Origin: Acheta domesticus
Lineage: Eukaryota; Arthropoda; Insecta; Orthoptera; Gryllidae
Assembly: GCA_031308135.1 (NCBI GenBank)
Contig: JAHLJT010003656.1
Location: 48,334,335-48,398,334 of the forward strand
Reading direction: 5' to 3'
DNA: 64,000 nucleotides
Shown: piece by piece, positions 1 to 12,239 of the stretch
Numbering within the stretch: the first letter of the stretch is position 1
Layout of the letters: each line of letters opens with the position of its first letter
Notes under the pieces: model-generated
The model's database searches: none
What the model was told of the DNA's origin: nothing
The model's input: the letters and a program-made list of their open reading frames with translations, nothing else
Position numbers and translations under genes: made by a program

Positions 1-346
1 TGATTGCAGCCATCAAATGACGGCATTATACAATGATGGTAGAAAAAAATAATTCTTAAAGGCGCGTAGTGGGAGTGAGAGTCGAAAACCCGGATTGCAT
101 TTTCGAGGGCGGAGAAGGAAGAAAGAAAGGGAGAGGGTGGTTTCCTTTGCGGCGGACGCTCGCAATCAGGTGCGAGGCGGCGCCGGAGAATCGAACGAGA
201 GGCACCAGAAGCTTCCGTTTCCGGTGGCGGAATTTATCGAGGACAGAAGGCGCGGGGCTTTGCATTCCGCGAAAAGGAATTACTCCGTCACTTGGGATTG
301 CGCCGCGAGTCTAAATCGAAAGCGATGGCCTTCGGAGAGCTAGGGA
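1..346. other. CpG-rich leader block, no gene recognised
   Basis: This block is moderately GC- and CpG-rich and runs directly into the triplicated repeat that starts near 347. Short overlapping frames are open on both strands, but none has a recognisable domain. It could be a promoter-type CpG island or part of a repeat cut by the window edge. Confidence 0.3.
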
Positions 347-1090
347 GCGCGAAAGACGACCGCTTCGTTAGCGACTGAAATGACGAGCATCTGGAGATGG
401 AAGGCGGCGGTGAACGAGTTTGGTTCTCAACGCTGGAGGTAGGAAAAATCAAGACACGCCAAAAATACGCGAATACGTCATCAATAAAACAGTTTATTCA
501 TTTTGTACTAAACGATGGACCGAATCGTAATACGGTTAGACTTTACATTCTGTAAGCTATTTCTTGTAGTAACAAAGAACTGTAAGGATCAGGTATGAGA
601 AAAAGTTCTAGGTAGCGCGGGCGGCAGCGCGAAAGACGACCGCTTCGTTAGCGACTGGAATGACGAGCATCTGGAGATGGAAGGCGGCGGTGAACGAGTT
701 TGGTTCTCAACGCTGGAGGTAGGAAAAATCAAGACACGCCAAAAATACGCGAAAACGTTGTCATCAATAATAGTTCATTCATTTAATACTAAACGAATGA
801 CCGAATGGTAATACGGTTAGACGTTACATACTGTAAGCTATTTCTTGTAATAACAAAGAACTGATATTACAGTTCAGGATCAGTACAGGATCAGGTATGA
901 GAAAAAGTTCTAGGTAGCGCGGGTGGCAGCGCGAAAGACGACCGCTTCGTTAGCAACTGAAATGACGAGCATCTGGATAGTGAAGTCGGCGGTTGAAGTT
1001 GGTTCTCAACACTCGAGGTAGGAAAAACGAAGACACACGCCAAAAATACGCGAAAACATTGTCATCTATAATACAGTTTATTGATTTGAT
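347..1090 (+). repeat. Three tandem copies of a ~280-300 bp CpG-rich unit
   Basis: The landmark GCGCGAAAGACGACCG starts at 347, 627 and 929, giving periods of about 280 and 302 bp. Each unit continues through ATGACGAGCATCTGG, a GGTTCTCAACGC stretch, GGAGGTAGG and an AT-rich half. Copies 1 and 2 are nearly identical; copy 3 has small indels and substitutions. In copies 1 and 2 an ATG (380 in copy 1) opens a 19-codon frame ending at a GAG|GTAGG donor-like site. Copy 3 reads to a stop. A duplicated first exon or a plain tandem repeat are both possible. Confidence 0.7.
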
Positions 1091-3789
1091 ATTAAGTTTA
1101 CTTTAATACCGACTTACTGATTTAATACTGACTTAACTGATTCAATAATGACTTCTTCATTCATCCGCTAATAATTAAAGTAATCTGTAGGATCCGAACT
1201 TAACTCCTTTAGTAATTTTGAATGAGTGTATTTATTTCTCTTTGTAAGCCAATCTTTACACCAGGCTTTGTGTATTCGCTTCTTTTTACATTTTATGGCC
1301 ATTAGAAAACCGACAAGAGCGATCACGTCGTCTTCTTGTTGGCACCCCATCACTCGACGTGTTAAAATCGTCCTGTTTACAGTCGCGTACGTGTGCTCTA
1401 GCCTGCGCAGGTATACCGTAACGTGTATGCTACAGTAGGCCTTACAATCCTCGGGCGTGCTGCTCCGTCATACACACGTGTTTTCCTGATGTCCACAATG
1501 CCCTTTGAACTTTAACTGGTGGAGTTTATGAAGTTGTACCTACGTTGTAATTCATGAGATGTATGAGCTCACGTCCTTCATGGAAGAGAGGCAGTTTTTT
1601 TATCTGTTGGGTGTAACTACTAACCATTCTAAATATGTGCGTGACCATCTAAATAACGTGCGTTGCACGTACGTTTAGACATTTTATGGACTGTAAGTCT
1701 GTCATTTCTTTTTGCTAATTATTTGTCTACTGATCTTGTCACTGTGTTTTCTATTGAATTGTGAACGCTTCTAGTCGTAATTAAAATTTGATTTACGGTC
1801 ACTTAACGTCATTACCAAGTGAAGTATCCCACAACATGTTTTTCAATGCTACTTTAAGCATTTCTCATGTTTAAGTGCGTTTCTAGCAAGTTCATTGATG
1901 CTTCACTCATTTGTGAGTTGTGGTTTGCTGCAATTGCTATAAAATATTATATAACGCAACCTTCCCAAGAGTATTTAGTAATGCTTGTGCCTAGATTTAA
2001 CTGTATACTAGCCATCGTATGCTTAAGTGCACTTTTGAGCAATTGAGTTGGAAGTTTACGTGTATTGCAAGTCTTAAATTCAGTATAATTTAAATACATT
2101 TACTTCTCTTTGGATTTCCATGTGTCTTATGTTACATGGTAAATCAGAGACTAATTAACGAAATTATTATTATTGAACATTGTATTAATGCTGCTATGAA
2201 TAATGTTCAATGTTTAGCTATTTCTTTGTCATTTTGTTACATACTTTAATTATGCAATTTTTCATTACTTGCAATTAAACATTTCAATTTCAAATTATTT
2301 GAATTTGAATTTTAAATCATTAATTTATATATCATTGAATGCCCACTGTTATAAACTTAATTTACTTAAATTCATCATGTTTTGTTACAATTTTGAAGAC
2401 AATTTCTAATGTTATATTTTAAATTCTGTTTAAAGGACTTACTACTTAAGATACATGCTGTGATTGGAAATACATATTCACTGAATAAATTGTTCGTATA
2501 TGCACAATTTTTATTCTTTTTCAGTCTTTTATCATCGTTATTTGCCTTCATTTACCATTGCAACACCTTCCATTCAAAAAATGTAAGCTATAAATTATTT
2601 TAAGTCTTCGTCTCTTTGTCTCTAAACCAGGGTCTCTTTCCCTTGCCAGTATGTTTTTGTTTCAAATTCAAAATTAATTAACTCAAACTTTGATTTGTTC
2701 ATTAATTCAGTTATTATTACGGATTTATCTACCCACTTTCATTGCATGCTACTTTATTCCTAGCAGGGTAAATTCCAAAGGAGACTTCTGTTGGGGGAGA
2801 GAGAAGGTTGAACACCTGTAAGGGCATCCATTCATAAACTCTTTGAATTTACCATAGAATTATATTCTTCAAATGCTGTTCTTTCCAAATTGAATTTCTG
2901 CTTTTAATTACTTATCCAAATGTTTCGCTTACACTGTCAGTCCTTTTGGGAAATAATATATAATAAAACAGCAATTAGTAAAACTAAAACTAGAGTAAAG
3001 GAGAGAAACTATAGTGAAAATCTGTCAATCTATTCCGCCGAGCATTTTGGTTGTTAAGAAATATCAATAAAGTATTCTCAATGTTGAGTTTTAATTTACT
3101 AAAGTGTTTTTAAAGTTTGGTCGCATCTACGCAATGGATTATTGGAGACCCTATTGACAATCACAGAAAAACATTACAAAAGTGTCTGACAATTTTATTT
3201 ATCAAACACATTAGTTGTAAAAATTGTCAGTAATGAAGAGTTGACAAAGAAAAAAATTCATTTATATTTGGAGTTTTCTACTTGTAGGAAAATTATAAAT
3301 AAACACTTTCAAAATAGTTCTAAGAAATTACATAAACATTTATAATATTATTTAATTACAATATGGCTCGATTATAATATTACAAAATAATTCACATGTG
3401 CATACAAAAATATAAAGGCGAAATTCTAAAATTATTAATTTAAACTTAATTTTTACTTAATTTACTTAATACTTAATTTTTTATATTAATAAATTTTAAT
3501 AATGACAGGTTAGTAATTGGCAAATACTACAATATTTGGAGTATATTCTCATTGAATATTAATATTATTACTAATTACTATCCACGTTATTCCCCCTAGG
3601 AAATGATTTCCGTCTGGAAGGTACTAAATGGCCAATGCAGGTACTATCAAGCCTAGACACTTTTCCACAATATTCAGATTAGTAGCAAACATACGTACCT
3701 GTGAATATAAAACGAATGAATATTACCCAATTGGCGTCGAGTCTATTGTGTATCCACACGTAATGAAACAGAGACCGTGTTTACAAAAT
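1091..3789. other. AT-rich non-coding stretch
   Basis: Strongly AT-rich sequence with many stops in all frames. I see no exon, RNA gene or transposon terminus I can support. It is probably intergenic DNA or upstream intron. Confidence 0.5.
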
Positions 3790-4080
3790 GAACCCTCACG
3801 GAGTCAGTAGGCTGGGCACGACGCGGGAGGGTTCGGAAATAGACCGACGCGGCGCGGCGCGGCGCGACGCGACTATTCCGAAATGGCGGCCATGCAGGCG
3901 GGAGTCGCGTCGCGCGAGTGCGCTGGATAATTAAATGATGATGCACTGCGGCCGTAAATTAATGGCAGTGACGTGGGCGCCCCTGGCGGTCACATGTCGA
4001 AGTAAACAATGTGTCGAACAGAAGACGAAGGGCACCCTCTGGAACCGACGAGCACGGCCGTATATCTTGTCACGGGTCTT
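3790..4080. promoter_or_regulatory. CpG-rich island, candidate regulatory element
   Basis: An abrupt rise in CpG density (GACGCGGCGCGGCGCGGC and similar, 3830-3920) in AT-rich surroundings. It contains AAATGGCGGCCATG near 3880, which matches the YY1/Pho-type core ATGGC, then a TAATTAAATGATG homeodomain-like run and GCGCCCCTGGCGG. No exon is recognisable. Calling it regulatory is inference from composition and short motifs only. Confidence 0.3.
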
Positions 4081-5951
4081 TAATTGATATGATTTTGCAC
4101 GGCGTTATTCGTCTGTCCATTGCGTGGAGATCACTACTGCTTCTATGGATTTCGGTTTGCTGGCAGTAGAGGCTAGTTAATAGACCTGAACGTACAATAC
4201 AAAATTAAATCCATAAAGTCGTATATTTTTTCATTAGAGATGCTCAGGTGTTTCTCTAATTTCGTTGGAATATGGTTTAAAATTGTACTAATTCATTCAG
4301 GTATTGGAATTAGATTTGAATGCAAGTGAGAAAGAATAAGTAGAGTGGTTCTGTAAACACGGATAAAATGGATGGGATGCATTACATTTTATTTGGAGAG
4401 TAGTTAATTAAAATGGCATCATTTTCCTATGTATGTTCCTCATTGTTCAAAAACAGTGTTTAAATTTACATTTTTATTGAATCAAGACTTCAACGGTTCT
4501 GAAGCAATTACAAAAATATGATACTTTATTTTTGCATTAGGTAAATTGCAAGTGAGAACGGCCGAACTAAACAAGTGTGGTTCACCTTGTGTATGAACAA
4601 AACAACAAAATAATTGACAAATTTAGGTCGATGATGACGCTCGTGGCGGACATTCTGCAAAAGCGGGTATTAGTAATTACCTACCTGATATTCAGTGAAA
4701 ATTTTGTTCCGTCTTCTTGGTTCTCTATTTCCAAAGTCCTCTTCTCTGAAGCCTATAGAAGTCTTTAATGCTCAGTAGGATCCGGGTGGGCACCCTGGTG
4801 TGACCATACGTGGCCTTTTTACGGTTTTCGTTCAGTTTGGATTTGCAGAACGCAAAGCGCACAGTCTGTAAGATTTCTGCTCTGCAAAGGCCTTGCCCAT
4901 TTTTGATTATTTTCCTAAAGAAAGCGTATAGCTTGATTCTAGTAGCTCTGGAGTCAGTTTCACTCACTAAATGAATTGTTAAAACGACAGTTCATTCAGT
5001 TCGGTTTTGTGGTTAGGTTCGATTCTTGCAATTTTGTTGTGGTGCAGAGCATACTGCAGGAACGATGTTACACTTCCTGTTTATGACGCTCTAATTTAAT
5101 TATTAAAATAAATAAAAATCCAGAGTGGGGCATGTCTCGCGCGGATGTAAATCCCCAAAGTAGTTTCGATGCCACAGTTTGTGTTTGCCATCACGAATTT
5201 AGTGATTTTCTACATATGAAGTTTTAAATTTAATATCACGAATTAAAGTAACGCTTCGTGTAATGTCTTATAATTGCTGAGCATAATTCCATCATCTGAA
5301 TTTTCACATTTTATAATTGCGTCGACCTCCGTTGTATTGTGATAATTGAATTTCGACTGTACACCAGACAAAGAACAAAATCTGATTTATGTTGTCTAAA
5401 ACATGGCATGCGAATGAATCATAATTACCGTCACCTCCACTGTATCAATTTTTGACTCAACCAATTGTATTAGAAATGTTTTCCCCAAAATTACAGAATT
5501 ATTATCGAAATAAACCCCATTATTCGTAACACAACTTCGACATTTCTCTTTCGGGAAAGGTGCGTCTGCATAGTTTATAAAATTACGATGAAATCCTTCA
5601 CGACATGCTCGCACTGCAATTAAATTCCGTTATCCGTTTATCAACACAAAACTCAAAGCCTCGCTTCCCACATAGCAAACTCGCGGGGAAGTGACTCCGC
5701 TGAGCATTTCCGCTGCTTCAAAGCGACAGATGCCTGAGGACGGAGTATTCGGTTAGTAGTTGGGAACACTACGTACGCGACCTGCCTTGTGGGATATCGT
5801 GTGTGCAGTATTGTATCCCGCTCTATTCATGGAGGAACAGCGCTGCTATATGGAGGGCTCGGCGCAGTTTGAACCATGAGGAACAATGATATTTTACGAG
5901 TGATGGAATGTGTGAAGGGAGGAAATGAAGAGTGAGCGATGCGAAGAGAGG
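4081..5951. other. AT-rich non-coding stretch
   Basis: No gene seen. Short frames are open by chance, and no known domain or transposon terminus is evident. Confidence 0.4.
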
Positions 5952-6084
5952 GTATTGACAAGGGTTCATATTGTTATCAATTACAAGGTGAAATATAGGA
6001 CCTGACCGAGTGATAAAGCCACTGAGGATAAGAGGGACTTGAAGAAAAATATATATTCCAGGTTTAATATGGAAATAGAAAAAA
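5952..6084 (+). repeat. Direct repeat, copy 1 (~133 bp)
   Basis: Nearly identical to 7068-7200: both run from GTATTGACAA through ATTGTTATCAATTACAAGG and GACCGAGTGATAAA to GGAAATAGAAAAAA. The pair flanks an AT microsatellite and a family B fragment. They may be terminal repeats of one element or two insertions of a short repeat. Confidence 0.75.
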
Positions 6085-6482
6085 GCTTAAAAAATTCTGA
6101 AAGTCGGGAGAGGAAAGGATATTGGTGTTTTCATTCAATTGTCTGAAAATAAGTGCTACAAACGTCTAGGGCTTTAGAGGTGGTCGAAAATCTTCACTTC
6201 ATGCCAATGCGGTGGGTAATTTCAGGCAACGAAGTTACACATGTGAATTTACCCCTGATTTGTAGGCAATCCATTAAGCAGTATTGTTTTGCGGGTCACG
6301 TTCTGACGCCGTCAAGGGGATTTCATTTCCTGGCAAATATTGTGCAGATGAGTTGCCTCACAATTCGCGTGGGAGGGGTCACACGAGTAACTGCAGTGTA
6401 TGAAACTTCCCTCTATATAATCATTGGTAAAAGGAGACTCCTCAATACCCTTGAAGTTTGTTATATCGTCTTCTACTACTGA

Positions 6483-6486
<4 letters not shown>

Positions 6487-6541
<55 letters not shown>
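6487..6541. repeat. (AT)n microsatellite
   Basis: An uninterrupted AT dinucleotide run of about 55 bp. Confidence 0.95.
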
Positions 6542-6546
<5 letters not shown>

Positions 6547-6724
6547 AAAGGTATTTATACAACTGAAATAATAATTTCAGTAGTATACTTACCTTTTGTG
6601 GCTCTCACAGGCAACCAATGGTTATAAATGAAATCTCTAAAGAAAGAGAATTTCATGGAGGCGTGACGAATTTAACTTTGACTTTAAAAATATGAAGAAT
6701 TTTTTTTAAAAAACGCATCTAAAT

Positions 6725-6985
6725 ATTAATGTCAAATGCAACCTGCAAATGAAATCCGGCGCATTTTTTGAATCTATATCGTGAAAAAATACCTAAACAA
6801 AGCGTTTTAGGGCATTAAAAACTAAAATTTTGAGGCCAAATACCTCGAATAAACGGTTTCTCACCCGTAATCTACAGGATAAGATCTTCTTGACTATTTT
6901 ACTACATTTGTGCTGGTTCGACGCTTCTCGATTCTAGCCTGCTTGTTCAGGGCCTGTAGAATATGCAACTCTATGTGAAATTAAA
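6725..6985 (-). repeat. Interspersed repeat family B, fragment
   Basis: Reading the minus strand gives the conserved family B body: the CAGGTTGCATTTG tail, a diverged ATATAGATTCAAAA block, TTTTAGTTTTTAA and GTAGATTACGG. The CT-rich head is absent. It is a diverged 5'-truncated copy. Confidence 0.7.
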
Positions 6986-7067
6986 CTCATTATTTGATAT
7001 ATTCTATGTGACTGAATTTCACGGGTGTACCTCGTTGTTCGATAATAAAGTTAAATAAGAATAATTT

Positions 7068-7200
7068 GTATTGACAATGGTGCATATTGTTATCAATTAC
7101 AAGGTGAAATATAGGACGTGACCGAGTGATAAAATGACTGAGGATAAGAGGGTCTTGAAGAAAAAGATATATTCCAGGTTTAATATGGAAATAGAAAAAA
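7068..7200 (+). repeat. Direct repeat, copy 2 (~133 bp)
   Basis: Second copy of the 5952-6084 repeat, in the same orientation about 1.1 kb downstream, with only scattered substitutions. Confidence 0.75.
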
Positions 7201-10059
7201 TAGGGGAGAGGGTGGTGTATAACATGCGAGAGTTCTTGCACAGGTAGTTTATTCTTCAATACCGTGTACTTGCACGTTTTAGCTTGGTGATCAATAAGTT
7301 TTTGAAAACATGACTAAAATATTGTCGGGCAAGTAAATTTTAACACCTGATAATTGGTTTGGTGCTCTAATATGTCTAGATGCTAATAATTTTTCTGCAT
7401 TGTCATTGTTATGCTAGTTGTAATGTGGCCCTTCTAAACATGTGTCCACTGCGTAATACAGTGGGGTACATAGACTTTTAATTCGCGTGAATCCATGAGA
7501 TCTCTAAAAGACCTTCCCGGGGCGGCACGTGGAAAAGTGTAGAGCAGACCTGCACAGCATTTTGCACTTTCACTGACCTCAGGAGCTGCGTACGGGCAAC
7601 TCGGGTGCAAATGAGAAAATCGATGAAGGGTGGGGATGAGACCCAATCTAGGAGAGGGGACCACCAATCAGAATGCGCAATTCGAAAGATAGCGCGTAAA
7701 TTTAAAGAGCAATTGGGAAGAACATGACGGTCATATACAGTTCAAGTAATATTGTCTTTTGTATTATATTGCAAATGTTTGTTCTCGGTATATGACAGGG
7801 CGAAATATGAAACTACAACGAATTATACATATTAGATTTCGACAACAAGTTTTATAATTTCTTGCAGGGCTTATGATATAATTCGCTTTGCTACGATATA
7901 ATCGCAAATTTAGTGTTGTGCTAAATACAAAATTTTGATACTGAATTGTTTTTGTTTGATGATGACAGGAATAAACTATTTTTATTAACTATGTTTAATT
8001 GAATAAGACGGTTCTCTCAAAGCAAAAGTATATTGTTCTTGAAAGAAATCATGATTATTTTCTGTTCTAATTTCTGACAAGAGTGTAGAGTCTTTTACGA
8101 GATCGTATAAAAATATAAAGCCCTTTGCATTCTATTTAACCAATATCCATGATTATCTTATGATTGTCCGTAACATATCGTCACAGAAGCTTGCTCGTTG
8201 ATCTCTTTTATTCAGTTTCATAATGGGGAAAATGGTCACAAATGTGCTATTAAACTTTACCCTTCTTGGAATTACCACTTATTCTATTTTTATGTCAATC
8301 TTGATATGAGAGATTGCTGTCATGATTTTGTTCATTTTTCTGTGATTTGGAGATTATAACATTCCCGGTGAACAATCAATTATTAAATTGCAATTTTGTG
8401 TTAGAATTAAATAATATTTTTTCTTATTTATAAACATATATTTTGCTATAGCTTTAAAGCTATTGCTTTAAAATAATGCTTAAGAGTCACAATGAGCAAG
8501 TTATTTTCTTTAAAACAATAAGAAAATGAAAATACATACAGTGGTGGATACAAAGGTGGATATACAGTAGTGAACAGAACGTAAACAGTGAATTATGACC
8601 CTGGTAACTTGAAATACTAGACATAATCTATTTAAACAAATGGACATTTAATTTTGAAGCATGGATCATTATTAGACGCCCAGGCATTCAATCTACGCGC
8701 CGTGTTGTGCAACGTCAGACTTCTCCCCTCCCCGCAAAGCTTCCTACTCCCCACTACGTGCACTTTCGGCGCCGCCACGGGCAGACGATCGGCTCGCAAG
8801 TGCAGAATGCCCGCGAGAGCAGGCGTTGTGCAGGTCTGGTTTAGAATTATCAGCATGACATTGCCGAGAAACAATATCTGTTGATCATTTTACGAACTTT
8901 AACGGAAATGAACAACGCCTTGTGAAAAGAAGCTACATTTGTTCCTAAAGGAATGTCATTATTGTAGAATTCTTTTTGTTTTAATTTCAAAGAAATATGC
9001 CAAATTTCATGATGCAGTAGATATAATGATGGTTTCGATGCTTCCTTGTTTGAGTCGTCCTGTTCACCGTATAGACACAGGCAATTAGTCAAATCTACTC
9101 ATTTCTCATACGTAATTGTAGCGTAGCCACCACGTCTGAGCTCGACTCTCCTTATGCATCTCCTTTATCTGGTCTATCGTTCCCCCTCCCCCTCTCTTTA
9201 TTTAACTGTAATAAATGGTGCATTGATTGAAATAACACTACTTTTTGAGGAAACTGTCCTCCCTTTCCCCATCTAACTAAACCCTTCAAGTGAACCACAG
9301 GACTCCAAAGTGACGCGCCGCCTCAGGAATACGTTGAAGTCAGTCAGCTCTGAGGGTGGCATGTCACCATCTGGGGGCAACGGTGACCGGAACACCACTG
9401 TATCAGGGATCTAATCTGGATCAGATCGTGTGGAAATTGTAGTGGACAAAATGGGTTCATGGCAGGATATCTCCGAGTTATCTTCCTCTCCTCCCACCAC
9501 TGCTCCATCGTTCTACATCACCAGCGCTTCGCTTGTTATACGCTTCGCTTGTTATCCCCCTTCCATTACTCTCGCATTCATCTCGACTTAACCCTAGATA
9601 ACAAAGGCGACCTATACCAAGCGTTATTACAAAGGCGTAGTCTGACAGACTACTTTGGGTAAAAATAAAGAAAAACTCATTTATACAATGAATCACTAAA
9701 TTTAATGAATTCAACAAGTATAATATGGAGTTACAAAATACATTTTAGAATTTTTTTGTAGATCCACCTAAATAACCTGACTCTCACAGCACACACTTGC
9801 TTGGTGCTGTCAGAACATTACTTTGAGAAGTACTATCTCGTCATGCCACCTTTGTTATGATCTCCGTCGTCCCATTATGCTTGTAAATGTTCAGAACAAC
9901 ACTTAAATGCTAGAAGACAAGGTATTTATTGTTCATTTTTGTATTTATTATTTACGATACTAGACAATATAGCGCCAAAAAACCGACGTAATTTCAAAGG
10001 CTACTGGACGACGCGTGCTGGCATACACAGGAAATAGGCACAAGGTTACGTGCGACGCC
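7201..10059. other. Non-coding stretch with short CpG-richer patches
   Basis: No exon recognised. Patches around 7490-7680 and 8690-8830 are richer in CpG than the AT-rich surroundings, but they carry no identifiable coding or RNA signature. The short open frames there have no known domain. Confidence 0.4.
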
Positions 10060-10440
10060 TTTGTAATCTGCAACACACTCGACAGCATTTTTATTCTATA
10101 TCATTAAATAACTCTAAACGATGCATTCTACGGCCTTAAAAACTAAAATTTTGAAGCCAAAGGCCTCAAAGAAACGTTTCTCACACCGTAATCTACAGGA
10201 TGAACATTCTATTACATTTTTTGCCTGGTCCGGCGCTTGCCGATATTACTTCACCTGCTCAGAGACGTGCATTATCTGCAAGTAACTGTGAATGAGGCGA
10301 CAGCGACAGAGACACAGACATACGCAGACAGACAGATAGAGACAATGTAAGGGAGGAAGGGAGGGAGAGAGTGAAAAACGAATATGGGAGGGAAAAGAGA
10401 TAGATGAAGGGCAGAACAACGTCTGCCGGGTTTTCCTAGT
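10060..10440 (-). repeat. Interspersed repeat family B, near-complete copy
   Basis: On the minus strand it starts with ACTAGGAAAACCCGGCAGAC at 10440 and runs through the pyrimidine-rich head, CATTCACAGTTACTTGCAG, GAGCAGGTGAAGTAATATCG and the ACGGTGTGAGAAACGTTTC block to the CTGTCGAGTGTGTTGCAG end. No coding capacity is visible. Confidence 0.85.
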
Positions 10441-10449
10441 CTAGGGTCA

Positions 10450-11080
10450 AAAACAACTATTAACAGATGCGAATAACTCCGCTTCGGAACCACTTCCTCT
10501 CGCTGTCATCCTCAACACCCAACCCGCCTCCACGAGTTGCAGCCGATCATCCCCCCTCGTGTACATCGCGCCCGAAAAGACTCCCCCCGCCAACAAGCAT
10601 TTCCGCGTGTTTCTTCCACTTCCGCTTCGCGTGCGGGGCGTTGAAAGCAGGGCGCGATGTCGTGGCATTATCGCGCAACCGGTTGGCGTTAACCCTCGCC
10701 TCATTGTGACGTCAAAGCGCGAGGTAATGCGGGATAATCGGGCCGTTAACGGGCTCTGGGCGGAAATTGGCGCGAATTCCGCCCCGCACGCGTTCCAGGG
10801 AGCGCGTCGGCTGTTTCAGGCCGCCCCCGCCCCGCCCCCGTCCCCGCCACGCCCTCGCCCCCGCTCCCGCCCCGCCCCCGACCCCACCCCGGCCCCGCCC
10901 CCGCCCCACCCCCGCCCCGCCCCCACCCCGCCACTGCCCCCGCCCTCGCCCCTGCCCGCCCCCGCCCCCGCCCCGCCCTCGACGGTGTGCGGGAGCGCGA
11001 GTTTCCTGCGCAAGTCGCGCTCGTGTCTGCCTGCGCAAGTCGCATTGTGCCGCGCGAAACGCGTTTAGGATGTTTAACTA
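10450..11080. promoter_or_regulatory. GC-rich CpG island with CRE- and E2F-like sites
   Basis: Contains TGTGACGTCAAAG near 10707 (CRE-like TGACGTCA) and ATTGGCGCGAATT near 10767 (E2F-like TTGGCGCG). These are followed by an almost uninterrupted CCCCGCCC tract (about 10825-10980). Frames open through the tract on both strands are low-complexity Pro/Arg or Gly/Arg shadows. Promoter or enhancer function is inference from composition and two short motifs. Confidence 0.35.
10825..10980. repeat. C-rich CCCCGCCC low-complexity tract
   Basis: Dense C4-5 runs separated by G or short spacers. The minus strand can form G-quadruplexes and the plus strand i-motifs. No strict period. Confidence 0.8.
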
Positions 11081-11212
11081 TCGCGTTGCAAAGGAGGGGG
11101 GCGGGAAAGGTGGCTCAGGGAATCAACTCTGCGGTGACCGGGTAAAAGTTCTTAAGTCAGTTTTTGGCGAAATTGGGTTAAGTAGTGAAACTACAAGTTA
11201 GGTATTCATATT

Positions 11213-11712
11213 TTACTAGGAATGCCTGGCAGACGTTGTTCTGCCCTTCATCTCCCTCTTTCCCCTCCCATCACCGTTTCTCGCAGTCTCTCCCTCCCTC
11301 ACCCTGTCCCTGTCTGTCTATCTCTGTGATGTCGCTGTCTCTGCCGCTTCCTGTTCCTCTCATTGACATTTACTTCCAGATCCTGTACTGAGCAGGCGAG
11401 GTAATATCGGGAAGCGTCGGACCAGCAAAAATGTAATAGAATGTTAAAGAAGAGCTCATACTGTAGATTGCGGTGTGATAAACGTTTCTTTGAGACCTTC
11501 GACCTCAAATGTTTAGTTTTCAAGGCCCTATATTGCCTAGTTTAGGAATTATTCAACGATATAGATTCAAAATGCTGCCGAGTGTGTTGCAGATTACATT
11601 TGACGTGAATATGTAGTGGAGAGACGGAAAGAGACAGAGAAAGAGAGAGAGGGGGAGAAAAACGGAGATGGGGGTAGAACGACATCTGCCGAGCGTTGCT
11701 GGTAAAAAATAT
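11213..11712 (+). mobile_element. Interspersed repeat family B, copy with inverted terminal head
   Basis: The plus-strand body runs from CTGGCAGACGTTGTTCTGCC through the pyrimidine-rich head, the GGTAATATCGGGAAGCG block and TTCAAAATGCTGCCG to GAATATGTAGTGG (11620). An inverted copy of the head follows at about 11620-11705, ending GAACGACATCTGCCGAGCG. This gives ~85-bp inverted ends, so family B may be a non-autonomous DNA element whose other copies lost one end. Confidence 0.65.
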
Positions 11713-12239
11713 TTATACAAATACCAGTTCCTGATTTCCCCACCCCCTTTCTAACCTGACAATTTGGGAAATTGGTACATGACTTTTGGGAAAAAGCCTC
11801 TCCAAACCATCTGACAACCCTATAAATGGTACAACATAAAATAAATTGGATTGTATAATTAAATTATCCTGTTCTCCTTGAATTAAACTTTATTTATTTA
11901 CTAGTAAAATACATCATTTGTAAATAAAACGGGGACCCAGTGCGGGACAGAGGGAAATATAGGTGCCCTCTCTTGTCTTAGGCCACGCACGCCTAACGCC
12001 TTGTTATTCTATATAAAGCTTGTGTGATTACAGATTCTAAAATAAAATTTTAATGTATTGATGGTCTCTACATAACCGTTTTTAATAAAGTAAAATAAAC
12101 AGGAATTGGAAATGCGCTTGGAACACGTAGCTTGGAGGCTGTTTTAATAATGTTGATTTCCGTGTATAGCATTTGGAGTTGTATTCATAATTAAAACAGC
12201 TATGGGTGTGTGAACACGCTAGACTAAAGGGAATTTGTT
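11713..12239. other. Non-coding AT-rich stretch
   Basis: No gene or repeat boundary that I can support. Confidence 0.4.
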
